From positions 62,001 to 126,000 of the forward strand of contig ONHB01000004.1 in NCBI GenBank assembly GCA_900317505.1: a DNA stretch of 64,000 nt, written 5' to 3'. Below are positions 54,275 to 62,481 of this stretch, one piece after another. The DNA comes from an uncultured Lachnospiraceae bacterium (GTDB taxonomy: Bacteria > Bacillota > Clostridia > Lachnospirales > Lachnospiraceae). The position numbers and the translations under genes were made by a program. Each line of letters opens with the position of its first letter. Position 1 is the stretch's first letter. The notes below the pieces were generated by a model, which had not been told where the DNA came from, did no database searches, and saw only the letters and a list, made by a program, of their open reading frames with translations.

Positions 54275-54384
54275 CTGTTTTCTCCTTATTTTCCCTTATC
54301 TGTTGTTCTCTCTGATATCAAATTTCTACACTTTTTAACTTCTACACTCTGCATTAATATTAAGTCATATTTTAATTTTTCTTT

Positions 54385-55521
54385 TTATTTGCAGGCTCTA
54401 CTATTCATCTGATCTTTCTTTACAGCACTCGGTATCTGCTGTGTAATACAATGTATATTTCCTCCACCGACGATAATGCTTCTTGCCATGATTGGCACAA
54501 CCGCTCTCTTACCACTGATACTTTGTAAAATTTCAACCGCCAGTGCATCGTGTTCATCGCCAAATTGCGGAACCAGTATACTGTCATTTGAAATATAAAA
54601 ATTGACATAGCTTGCCGCCAGTCTCTCACCGGTCTCTCTTTGATCTTCCCCTTCTTCATATGTAAAACCATCAGCTTCATATGGTGTAATGCAGACTGGC
54701 TTCTTAGGAATCGGAAGCTTTATGATTTCCAGTTGTCTTCCCTGTGCATCCGTTGTTGTCGATAAAATATCATACGCTTGTTTTGAATAACTGTACTGCG
54801 GATCCTCTTTATTATCCGTCCAGGCTAACACAACTACACCCGGCTTTATAAACGCACACATGTTATCAATATGCTCATCTGTCTCATCCTGCCAGATACC
54901 ATGTGGCAACCATATCACTTTTTTACCGCCCAGATAATTGCATAACACTTGTTCTATTTCTCTTTTAGACAGGTTGGGATTGCGCCCCGGACTTAACAGA
55001 CAGGCCTCTGTCGTCAGAATGGTTCCCTCACCATCCGTGTGGACAGAGCCTCCTTCCAGCACAAAATCTGACACTCTTACCACCTTTTCTCCTATGGCAG
55101 CACAAAAGCTTTCAGCCAGCCTGTCATCTTTTTCATAATGCTTGTACAGTCCGTTATAGGAACCGCCCCAGGCATTGAATTTCCAGCTGATCCCGCATCT
55201 TGTGCCTGTACTTTCCAACACAAATGTCGGTCCTGTATCTCTTGCCCAGGCATCATCACTGTCTATCGTCAGAAGTGCCATATTGGCATAATTTTGTTTT
55301 TTCGAAAGCCATGACTTTGCTTCATTTAGATGTTTCGAATCGGTTAACATAAATAGATGTTCACTTTTTGCAATATGGTCGGCTATTTCAGAAAACGTCC
55401 GTTTTGCGTCACTACCGTCATAAATCCATGAGCCCGGTCTGGTCGGCCAGATCATGACACATCCATCATGTGGTTCAAATTCTGCCGGCATACGCATTTT
55501 AAAATCATCTGTTATCATCAT
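54385..55521 (-). CDS. aguA: Agmatine deiminase
   Basis: This 378-residue guanidino-modifying enzyme turns agmatine into N-carbamoylputrescine and ammonia. It has the PPAD signature: the motif MPAEFEPHDGCVMIWPTRPG at the start, TWARDTGPTF (here DAWARDTGPTFV, about 90), the EGGSVHTDGEGT segment and the catalytic Cys in GGGNIHCITQQ (about 357). Length is typical. It lies 95 bases after the decarboxylase gene and 110 before aguB. SpeA at the head of the operon supplies the agmatine. Confidence 0.97.
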   Translation of the reverse strand: MMITDDFKMRMPAEFEPHDGCVMIWPTRPGSWIYDGSDAKRTFSEIADHIAKSEHLFMLTDSKHLNEAKSWLSKKQNYANMALLTIDSDDAWARDTGPTFVLESTGTRCGISWKFNAWGGSYNGLYKHYEKDDRLAESFCAAIGEKVVRVSDFVLEGGSVHTDGEGTILTTEACLLSPGRNPNLSKREIEQVLCNYLGGKKVIWLPHGIWQDETDEHIDNMCAFIKPGVVVLAWTDNKEDPQYSYSKQAYDILSTTTDAQGRQLEIIKLPIPKKPVCITPYEADGFTYEEGEDQRETGERLAASYVNFYISNDSILVPQFGDEHDALAVEILQSISGKRAVVPIMARSIIVGGGNIHCITQQIPSAVKKDQMNSRACK

Positions 55522-55616
55522 GCATTTCCTTTCTGCAATATCCGTTTATCAAGATATGCTCTTCCTGTCCGCCCATTTTCGTTATAACAAATAACACGGA
55601 TTCTTCTGATCAAATT

Positions 55617-56852
55617 TTATCCAAGCCGTTCTTTAAAATCATGATACCCGAATCCCTTTTGAATCTCCATCTCCCCATTCTCTTTCCGATATACTATATC
55701 CGGCAGTGGCATTCCATTAAAGGTGTTATTTTTTACCATGGAGTAGATTGCCATGTCCTTAAAAATAAGCCTGTCTCCAATTCGGAACCTGTGGTCAAAT
55801 GAATAATCCCCGATGACATCTCCTGCAAGGCAGGTTGAACAGGCTAACCGGTAGGTATGCTTTTTCTCACCGGGCATACCACCGTCACAAAGCGGTGGCC
55901 TGTACGGCATCTCCAGAACATCCGGCATATGACAGGCTGCCGATCCGTCCAAAATCAAAATATCCATACCGTTATTTACGATATCCACGACCTCGGTAAC
56001 AAAATATCCGGCATTCAATGCAACAGCCTCTCCTGGCTCTAAATATACCCGGACATCATATTTATTCTGCATGTATAAAATACTTTTTTTCAACAAAGTA
56101 AGATCATAATCTGCCCTTGTTATATGATGTCCTCCTCCAAAATTGAGCCACTTTATCTGTGCAAGATACCTGCCAAACTTTTTCTCCACCGCCTGCAGTG
56201 TCTTAAAAAGATCATCTGCATTCTGTTCGCAGAGTGTATGGAAATGCAAACCTTCCACATCCTCTGGCAGGGCATCCGGAAAGCTTTCATACAGCTTATC
56301 TGCAGTAATTCCAAGCCTCGAATACGGAGCACAGGGATCATAAATATCATGTCCCTCCTGTGTTGAACATTCCGGGTTGATACGTAGTCCGACGCTTGCA
56401 TTATGGCACAGGGAGTGAAATCTTTCATATTGTGAAAGAGAATTAAACACCAGATGATCGCACCATGTATCCAGCATGTTCATTTCACTTTCCTTAAAAC
56501 CCGGACAGAACACATGATTTTCGGTATCCGGGCATTTTTTCTTCATCTCTTCATAACCAAGCCTCGCCTCATACAGACCGCTTGCCGTAGTACCGCTGAT
56601 ATAGGAACCGATCAACGGATATGCCGGATAATAAGAAAAGGCCTTCTGTGCCAACAAAATGTGGCATCCCGTATCCTGTTCCACATTTTTCAAAATAGTT
56701 AAATTGTCTTTTAACTTCTTTTCATCAATAACGTAGCATGGAGTATTTAGTTGTTTTAGCTGATTGTCAAATTCTGCATCTGATGCTTTATCGATTGGTT
56801 TAAACGTTGTCATATCTATTGTCTTATTTGTCATTTTATCAAAATAGTTCAT
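55617..56852 (-). CDS. nspC: Carboxynorspermidine/carboxyspermidine decarboxylase
   Basis: This 411-residue PLP enzyme of the alanine-racemase-fold (fold III) decarboxylates carboxyspermidine or carboxynorspermidine. The PLP lysine is Lys70 in ILLAQKAFSYYP. The later motifs LNFGGGHHITRADYD (about 230-245) and LACSTCLAGDVIGDY (about 335-350, with the active-site Cys) are typical of NspC. Length is a little over the usual 380, because of about 30 extra N-terminal residues. It is 30 bases downstream of the dehydrogenase gene. Substrate chain length (norspermidine or spermidine) cannot be told from sequence. Confidence 0.95.
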   Translation of the reverse strand: MNYFDKMTNKTIDMTTFKPIDKASDAEFDNQLKQLNTPCYVIDEKKLKDNLTILKNVEQDTGCHILLAQKAFSYYPAYPLIGSYISGTTASGLYEARLGYEEMKKKCPDTENHVFCPGFKESEMNMLDTWCDHLVFNSLSQYERFHSLCHNASVGLRINPECSTQEGHDIYDPCAPYSRLGITADKLYESFPDALPEDVEGLHFHTLCEQNADDLFKTLQAVEKKFGRYLAQIKWLNFGGGHHITRADYDLTLLKKSILYMQNKYDVRVYLEPGEAVALNAGYFVTEVVDIVNNGMDILILDGSAACHMPDVLEMPYRPPLCDGGMPGEKKHTYRLACSTCLAGDVIGDYSFDHRFRIGDRLIFKDMAIYSMVKNNTFNGMPLPDIVYRKENGEMEIQKGFGYHDFKERLG

Positions 56853-56881
56853 TCTCTTTAATTTCCGATTATTGCACCATC

Positions 56882-58141
56882 TTACTCCACAGTTTCCGGA
56901 TTTTCCTCAACAACCCATGGAAGTCCCCACTTATTCAACGCATCCATAAACGGATCCGGATCAAATTCCTCCACATTGAAAACGCCGCTTCCAGACCAGG
57001 TCTTTGTCAAAATCATCATGGCTCCGATCATGGCAGGAACACCGGTTGTATAAGAAATAGCCTGTGAGCCGACCTCTTTATAGCACTCCTGATGGTCGCA
57101 GACGTTATAAATATAGATGGTCTTTTCTTTTCCATCCTTTTTACCATGGAAGATACATCCGATATTGGTTTTTCCAACGGTTCGTGGTCCCAAGGATGCC
57201 GGATCCGGTAATAAAGCCTTTAAAAACTGAATTGGAACAATCTTATGTCCTTCAAAATCAATCGGCTCTGTTTTTAACATTCCAACATTTTCCAGACATT
57301 TCATATGTGTCAGGTAGCTCTGTCCAAATGTCATAAAGAACCGGATGCGCTTTATGCCGGGAATATTTTTTGCCAGAGATTCGATTTCCTCATGGTGAAG
57401 TAAATACATGTCTTTCTGACCAACCTGCGGAAAATTGTATTCTCTCTTTATGGACATTGGCGCAACCTCAATCCATTTGCCGTTTTCCCAATAAGAGCCC
57501 GGAGCGGAAACCTCGCGTAAATTAATTTCCGGATTGAAATTGGTAGCAAAGGGATAGCCGTGATCACCACCGTTACAGTCTAAAATATCAATCGTCTCAA
57601 TCTCATCAAAGTAATGCTTGAGTGCATATGCACTATAAACACTGGTCACACCGGGGTCAAATCCGCTTCCGAGAAGTGCTGTAATTCCTGCCTCTTTAAA
57701 TTTCTCATGATATGCCCACTGCCATGAATAGTCAAAATATGCGGTAAAACCAAGTCTTTTACATCTCTCCTCATACACAGACCGCCACGCTTTATCATTG
57801 GTATCCTCGGCCTCATAATTGGCTGTATCAATATAGGAAACCTTACATGCCAGACAGGCATCCATAATAGTAAGATCCTGATAGGGAAGCGCAACATTGA
57901 GCACGGCATCCGGCTGATATTCCCTGATCAGGGTGATCACTTCATCCGTACAGTCGGCATCCACTTTTGCTGTTGTGACCTTCGTGTCTGTCCACGCATC
58001 CAGCTCTTTTTTCAATGCGTCACATTTTTCCTTGGTGCGGCTTGCTATGCAGATCTCTGTAAAAATCTCACTGTTCTGGCAGCATTTTTTGATAGCCACC
58101 TGTGCTACTCCTCCACATCCGATAATCAATAATCTACTCAT
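56882..58141 (-). CDS. Carboxynorspermidine/carboxyspermidine dehydrogenase
   Basis: This 419-residue enzyme belongs to the saccharopine dehydrogenase family. It condenses aspartate semialdehyde with a diamine (putrescine or diaminopropane) and reduces the product with NADPH. It opens with the Rossmann motif IIGCGGVAQVAIKK. The segment GSGFDPGVTSVYSAYA (about 155-170) and GGDHGYPFATNFNPE follow the family. Its start overlaps the speE stop by four bases (ATGA), so translation is coupled. It precedes nspC, the usual pair. Such CASDH/CASDC pairs replace the S-adenosylmethionine decarboxylase route in many gut bacteria. Confidence 0.95.
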   Translation of the reverse strand: MSRLLIIGCGGVAQVAIKKCCQNSEIFTEICIASRTKEKCDALKKELDAWTDTKVTTAKVDADCTDEVITLIREYQPDAVLNVALPYQDLTIMDACLACKVSYIDTANYEAEDTNDKAWRSVYEERCKRLGFTAYFDYSWQWAYHEKFKEAGITALLGSGFDPGVTSVYSAYALKHYFDEIETIDILDCNGGDHGYPFATNFNPEINLREVSAPGSYWENGKWIEVAPMSIKREYNFPQVGQKDMYLLHHEEIESLAKNIPGIKRIRFFMTFGQSYLTHMKCLENVGMLKTEPIDFEGHKIVPIQFLKALLPDPASLGPRTVGKTNIGCIFHGKKDGKEKTIYIYNVCDHQECYKEVGSQAISYTTGVPAMIGAMMILTKTWSGSGVFNVEEFDPDPFMDALNKWGLPWVVEENPETVE

Positions 58142-59007
58142 GCTTCTTCCTCCTCTAGTAAATCCTCCACATATTTTGGCAGCATAAATGCGCCCATATG
58201 CAGGTTGGTTGTATAGTAATCTGTATGCATTTTTCTATCATTAAAACGCTCCGGCTTAAAATCCGACAGCGGATGATACTTTTTGGATGCAAATCCGAAA
58301 AGCCAGTATCCCGACGGGCATGTCGGAATGTGCGCCTGATATACACGGCTCACCGGAAAGCTCCGATATGCTTTTCTGTGCATGTTGCGACAGGCAATTT
58401 CATCCTCATCATAAAAGGGACTGCCATGCTGATAAACCATGATACCGTCATCCTTCAACGCCTTATAGCAATTGCCGTAAAACTCCTTGGTAAACAGCCC
58501 CTCCGTATGTCCGAACGGATCAGTAGAATCATTGACGATAATGTCATATTCATTGATCTTTTTTCGTAAAAACTTAAGACCGTCCTCATAATAAATGTTG
58601 ACTCTCTCATCCTCAAACCCCTTCGCTGTTTCCGGAAAAAACTGTTTGCAGACATCAACAAACATATCATCCTGTTCCACAACATCAATCGTTTCGATTT
58701 CCGGATACCGGCAGTATTCTCTTGCGACACCGCCGTCACCTCCACCGATGATAAGTACCTTTTTTACCTTTGGATGCACGCTCATGGGAACATGCGTCAC
58801 CATTTCATTGTATACAAATTCGTCCGCCTGCGAAAAAACAATACTTCCATCCAATGTCACAAAACGTCCAAGCTCCGGTGAATCAAAGACATCGATTCTC
58901 TGGTAATCGCTTTGTCCGCTATAAAGCTGTCTGTCAATACGGATGGATATTTTCACGTTTGGTGTGTGCATCTCGGAAAACCACATTTCCATTTTTTCAT
59001 CCTCCAA
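58138..59007 (-). CDS. speE: Spermidine synthase-like aminopropyltransferase
   Basis: This 289-residue enzyme has the N-terminal beta domain (about 1-60) and SAM-type fold of spermidine synthases. Seen are QRIDVFDSPELGRFVTLDGS, the decarboxylated-SAM loop LIIGGGDGGVAREYCRYP (about 85-100), the E in DVVEQDDMFVDV and the active-site DSTDPFGHTEGLFT (about 158-170). The start may be the ATG at 59007 or an internal ATG at residue 6 or 8. It overlaps the speA stop by 11 bases. No speD was seen in this window, so the source of decarboxylated SAM, or an altered activity, is open. Family membership is firm. Confidence 0.94.
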   Translation of the reverse strand: MEDEKMEMWFSEMHTPNVKISIRIDRQLYSGQSDYQRIDVFDSPELGRFVTLDGSIVFSQADEFVYNEMVTHVPMSVHPKVKKVLIIGGGDGGVAREYCRYPEIETIDVVEQDDMFVDVCKQFFPETAKGFEDERVNIYYEDGLKFLRKKINEYDIIVNDSTDPFGHTEGLFTKEFYGNCYKALKDDGIMVYQHGSPFYDEDEIACRNMHRKAYRSFPVSRVYQAHIPTCPSGYWLFGFASKKYHPLSDFKPERFNDRKMHTDYYTTNLHMGAFMLPKYVEDLLEEEEA

Positions 59008-60460
59008 TTGTATCCTTTATTACCTTCAGATATGCAACCTCTGGGTCCTCCGTTCCCTGAAGCGAGCAGCCTTTTTCTCCGGCATACAGAATGTAATCAA
59101 TAATTTCTTTTGTAATGCGCTCTCCCGGCGCCAAAATCGGTATTCCCGGTGGATAACACATGACAAACTCTGCACAGATCATGCCGTCTGTCTGCCGGAT
59201 CGGGACAGATTCCTTATTTGCATAAAATGCGGTCTGCGGACTCATAACAACATCCGGCTGGATATATTCACCGCTTACCAGATCACTGCCGTCTCTTTCA
59301 TACAGCCGCTTGATATCAGCCAGGGCTCCTACCAGGCGCTCAATATCCCGGATCCTGTCACCGATGGAAATATAGGCTAAAATATTTCCGATATCTCCAA
59401 ACTCAATCTGAATATCATATTCATCGCGCAGCAGATCATAAACCTCAATACCGGTAAGCCCGATTCCCTGCGTATGAATGGAAAGCTTTGTCACATCATA
59501 GTCATATACACTGCTTCCATCAACCAGTTCCTTGCTGTATGCATAATATCCGCCAATGGCATTGATCTCATTTCTTGCATACTCGGCCATCTTTACGACG
59601 GCTGCGAAGGATTCTCTTCCCCGCAGAGCCAGATTACGTCTGGATATATCCAAACTGGAAAGCAGTAAATAAGACGCACTCGTCGTCTGGGTCAGATTGA
59701 TGATCTGTCGGACATAATCTGCATTTACGCCCTGATTTGTCAACAGTATCGAGCTCTGCGTCAGACTTCCTCCCGATTTGTGCATGGAAACCGCTGCAAA
59801 ATCGGCTCCGGCGGCCATGGCACTGACCGGAAGTCCTTCTCCGAAATACAGATGCGTTCCATGTGCCTCATCAGCCAGAACACGAAGTCCATGACTATGA
59901 GCCACTTCCACGATTTTTTGGAGATCAGAGCAGATCCCGTAATAAGTCGGATTATTGACCAGTACTGCTACCGCATCCGGATTTTCCTCAATCACTTTGA
60001 CTAAAGTATCCGTTTCCATTCCGAGTGCAATTCCGATCCGTTCATTGACCTTTGGCTCGACATAAATCGGTGTCGCACCACATAAGATCAGGGCATTGAT
60101 CACGCTTTTGTGTACATTTCTCGGCAAAATAATCTTGTCATTTGCCTTACAGACGGAAAGCACCATACTCTGCACCGCCGAGGTTGTCCCTCCGATCATC
60201 AAAAAGGCATGTTCTGCACCAAATGCATCTGCCACAAGCTCTTCCGCTTCTTTGATGACAGATACCGGATGACACAGATTATCCAGTGGCTTCATCGAAT
60301 TGACATCCAGGCTGACACATTTTTCTCCCAGCAGTTCAACCAGCTCCGGATTTCCTCTCCCCCGTTTGTGCCCCGGTACATCAAAAGGAACCACACGCTT
60401 TTTCCTGAATTTTTCCAAGGCCTCATAAATAGGCGCTTTCTTTTGTCTTTCCAGATCCAT
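58997..60460 (-). CDS. speA: Orn/Lys/Arg decarboxylase family protein, likely arginine decarboxylase
   Basis: This 487-residue PLP enzyme has the fold-type I layout of Bacillus SpeA/YaaO. The PLP lysine is in AVSMHKSGGSLTQ (about 227), with the metal-free DEAHGTHLYFGEG motif (about 195-208). GHKRGRGNPEL near the start and PPGIPILAPGE near the end are characteristic. With aguA and aguB downstream, arginine is the likely substrate and agmatine the product. The ATG at 60460 is used because AGAGGA precedes it; a frame back to 60523 has no ribosome-binding site. It is first in a six-gene operon and lies behind a long leader and terminator hairpin. Confidence 0.95.
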   Translation of the reverse strand: MDLERQKKAPIYEALEKFRKKRVVPFDVPGHKRGRGNPELVELLGEKCVSLDVNSMKPLDNLCHPVSVIKEAEELVADAFGAEHAFLMIGGTTSAVQSMVLSVCKANDKIILPRNVHKSVINALILCGATPIYVEPKVNERIGIALGMETDTLVKVIEENPDAVAVLVNNPTYYGICSDLQKIVEVAHSHGLRVLADEAHGTHLYFGEGLPVSAMAAGADFAAVSMHKSGGSLTQSSILLTNQGVNADYVRQIINLTQTTSASYLLLSSLDISRRNLALRGRESFAAVVKMAEYARNEINAIGGYYAYSKELVDGSSVYDYDVTKLSIHTQGIGLTGIEVYDLLRDEYDIQIEFGDIGNILAYISIGDRIRDIERLVGALADIKRLYERDGSDLVSGEYIQPDVVMSPQTAFYANKESVPIRQTDGMICAEFVMCYPPGIPILAPGERITKEIIDYILYAGEKGCSLQGTEDPEVAYLKVIKDTIGG

Positions 60461-60529
60461 CTTTTTTCCTCTTTGTATCTTTTTATACCAATCTATTTCA
60501 AACAAATCATGCAATCTTTTCATTGCAAC

Positions 60530-60559
60530 AAAAAAGCAGGTATTGAAATCAATACCTGC
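60530..60559 (-). terminator. Intrinsic terminator in the speA leader (attenuator candidate)
   Basis: GCAGGTATTG (60536-60545) and CAATACCTGC (60550-60559) form a perfect 10-bp stem with a 4-base loop. Six U residues follow on the minus strand. It lies 69 bases before the speA ATG and downstream of a strong promoter, so transcription must pass it to express the operon. Confidence 0.88.
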
Positions 60560-60757
60560 CTTAGTCTCACATTTTTACATTTCGGGTATGAACCTATCCG
60601 GAATAATGAAAACAAATATATTGTCTTTCTTATTGACTACTTAACAAGTTATGATATCAATAATGTGGCATAAGGCCACCCTCGGCAATTGCCCCGCCTG
60701 TCCGTTGGCTTACTAAAGGGCGTATATTTGCGTAATTATTCTCAACGCTCATACAAA
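60560..60757 (-). promoter_or_regulatory. Structured speA leader, candidate riboswitch or attenuator
   Basis: The leader before the terminator is about 195 bases and runs from the probable start near 60755. It has several possible stems: a 5-bp hairpin GUGGC/GCCAC at 60665-60679, a palindrome GGCAATTGCC at 60684-60693, and CGCC/GGCG pairing between 60719-60722 and 60695-60698. A further GCGT/ACGC stem is at 60730-60748. The 60660-60722 part is much more GC-rich than its surroundings, which fits a folded RNA. I could not match it to a riboswitch class I know. This and the gap 60461-60864 contain no gene. Confidence 0.6.
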
Positions 60758-60760
60758 CAT

Positions 60761-60789
60761 ATAATTACATAAGAATATTCATTTGTCAA
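60761..60789 (-). promoter_or_regulatory. Promoter of the speA leader
   Basis: TTGACA (60784-60789) and AATTAT (60761-60766) on the minus strand are 17 bases apart. The -35 is consensus; the -10 is weaker, but an overlapping ATTATA is one base away. Transcription would start near 60755, giving an untranslated leader of about 295 bases. Confidence 0.65.
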
Positions 60790-60864
60790 TCTATATTTGC
60801 AATCGATTTGACTTAGCTGTTTCCACAGCGATCCGATCAATCACATACTCTGCCGACCAGATGA

Positions 60865-61992
60865 TTATTTGATCACAAGATCATCCCATACATCGGAAGG
60901 AACGATTGCAATATAGGTCTTACCTGTATTAACAACGATCTCGTTGCCGTTTGCATCATAGTACTGTGTCTTGGTGCATTCATCAGGCTTGGTCCATGTA
61001 ACCGGAATAGCTTTACCATCTGTGATATAGTAGCCATGCATTCCGCCCGGTCTTGTTACGAAGTAGTTCATATAACCATGATCATCGTACTGTTCAAAAG
61101 TACATTCCTGAATAATGACATTTTTGAATTCCATATGGTTGCCGTTTAAAGCATCAATGTATTCCTTGCCATATTCTGAATAACGATAGGTTCCTGTCTC
61201 CGGCATATACTCCAGTTTGGAAGCATTGTGCTGGAAGGGTAATTCGATATTGTTGCAGTCGATAGCATCAGAAGCTGTTGATAAATCAACCGGATTGGAC
61301 TCACTTGCGAACTGGAAGTGAGAACCACCCTGATAATACTGGGTGTAGTTTTCATCAATTCCGGCTGCTGCCATCTTGCTTTCAATTCCTGAGCTTCCGC
61401 TGTTGGTAACATATTCGGTAAACTCTCTTGCCTTGCCATTTTCGATACGTGCAAAACCACCGCTGATATGCTGTAAGTAAGGGTTTTGTAAAAACGCATC
61501 AATGTAGAACGGGCCACCGTCATGAATAACAACTGCATTGTATTCCGGTGCGATCTGTAAGTTGGTGGTACGTGTGCTTCGGATACTTCCGAAACGCTCA
61601 ATGTTTTTCCAGTCTTTGACAATACACATGAAACGTGTAATTCTGCCGTTCTGTGTGCTGTTCATCATTTCGTAAACGATGTCGGCTGTGGATGTACCAT
61701 AATGATTGAGGGCATATACTTCATTGTCTACCATGATTGCCAGTGGACGCTGGTTGACCAGTGATTCATCGATCCACTCATTGGTAAGCTCACTACGGTA
61801 ATAACCCGGTTTGCTCTCTTCCTCGACAACCGGAGTTTCTTCCGTTTCTTCTTCCTGTGTAGTATCTTCTACTACAACAGTATCTTCTACTGCCGATTCA
61901 TCTGTTGCTTCTTCGTTTCCTTTGCTTCCGCATGCTACAAGACCAAAAGTCATTGTACAGGCAAGCATCAAGTACAATAGTTTCTTTTTCAT
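60865..61992 (-). CDS. DUF3048 lipoprotein
   Basis: This 375-residue protein has a lipoprotein signal (MKKKLLYLMLACTMTFGLVA then Cys21). A Glu/Thr/Val-rich linker at about 28-62 is followed by a DUF3048 (YerB-like) domain. Family strings seen include RPLAIMVDNEVYALNHYGTS, IVYEMMNSTQNGRITRFM, RFGSIRSTRTTN and VVIHDGGPF. The last 110 residues match the C-terminal DUF3048_C-like part. The function of the family is not known. It would be anchored outside the cell membrane. It is upstream of the speA leader, but the speA promoter makes separate regulation likely. Confidence 0.95.
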   Translation of the reverse strand: MKKKLLYLMLACTMTFGLVACGSKGNEEATDESAVEDTVVVEDTTQEEETEETPVVEEESKPGYYRSELTNEWIDESLVNQRPLAIMVDNEVYALNHYGTSTADIVYEMMNSTQNGRITRFMCIVKDWKNIERFGSIRSTRTTNLQIAPEYNAVVIHDGGPFYIDAFLQNPYLQHISGGFARIENGKAREFTEYVTNSGSSGIESKMAAAGIDENYTQYYQGGSHFQFASESNPVDLSTASDAIDCNNIELPFQHNASKLEYMPETGTYRYSEYGKEYIDALNGNHMEFKNVIIQECTFEQYDDHGYMNYFVTRPGGMHGYYITDGKAIPVTWTKPDECTKTQYYDANGNEIVVNTGKTYIAIVPSDVWDDLVIK

Positions 61993-62013
61993 GAAAATAC
62001 CTCTGAATTCTTT

Positions 62014-62445
62014 TTATTTATCCTCTGTAGCAAGATCTGACGTACAATGAGGACATTTTACTGCCTTAATGGAGATTTCACTCTGACAATAAGGACAGAT
62101 TTTCGTAGTCTTTTCTTTTACTTCCGGCTTTTTCCCCACTGTCATCATCTTGTTAACCGCTTTCATCATCATAAATAAAATGAAAGCCATGATCAGAAAA
62201 TTAACAACAGCCGTAATAAAAGAACCATAATCAAAAACAACACCATTGATAACAAATGTGCCACCAATCACAACACCCTCGGAATTGGCTCCACCCGTAC
62301 AAACGGCGATCAGTGGATTGATGAAACTGTCTGTTAAGGCAGCAACAATACTTTGAAACGCGGCACCAATGATAACACCAATGGCAAGATCCATGACATT
62401 TCCCTTTAACGCAAACTCTTTAAATTCTTTTAAAAATTTTTTCAT
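62014..62445 (-). CDS. mscL: Large-conductance mechanosensitive channel with a C-terminal zinc ribbon
   Basis: This 143-residue protein has two membrane helices (about 15-45 and 70-95) and the MscL motif FKEFALKGNVMDLAIGVIIG. It opens under high membrane tension to release solutes. The C-terminal cytoplasmic helix (MKAVNKMMTVGKK) is followed by a zinc-ribbon-like tail with CPYC (about 118) and CPHC (about 132), absent from typical MscL. The gene lies 36 bases downstream of the PocR gene and 21 upstream of the DUF3048 gene. A good ribosome-binding site (CGGAGAAG) precedes it. Confidence 0.96.
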   Translation of the reverse strand: MKKFLKEFKEFALKGNVMDLAIGVIIGAAFQSIVAALTDSFINPLIAVCTGGANSEGVVIGGTFVINGVVFDYGSFITAVVNFLIMAFILFMMMKAVNKMMTVGKKPEVKEKTTKICPYCQSEISIKAVKCPHCTSDLATEDK

Positions 62446-62481
62446 GCTGCTTCTCCGTATGTTTTATTTGTGCAATGCCTA

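Noticed and set aside
60110..60673. A 187-codon plus-strand frame opposite speA
   Set aside because: It is a shadow of the speA coding strand plus the leader and has no start signal or conserved motif.
60661..60720. AGGGTGG in the speA leader, resembling the T-box antiterminator sequence
   Set aside because: The following bases do not give the ACCGCG part of the T-box, and no specifier loop or terminator pairing typical of a T-box was found. It is described as an unclassified leader.
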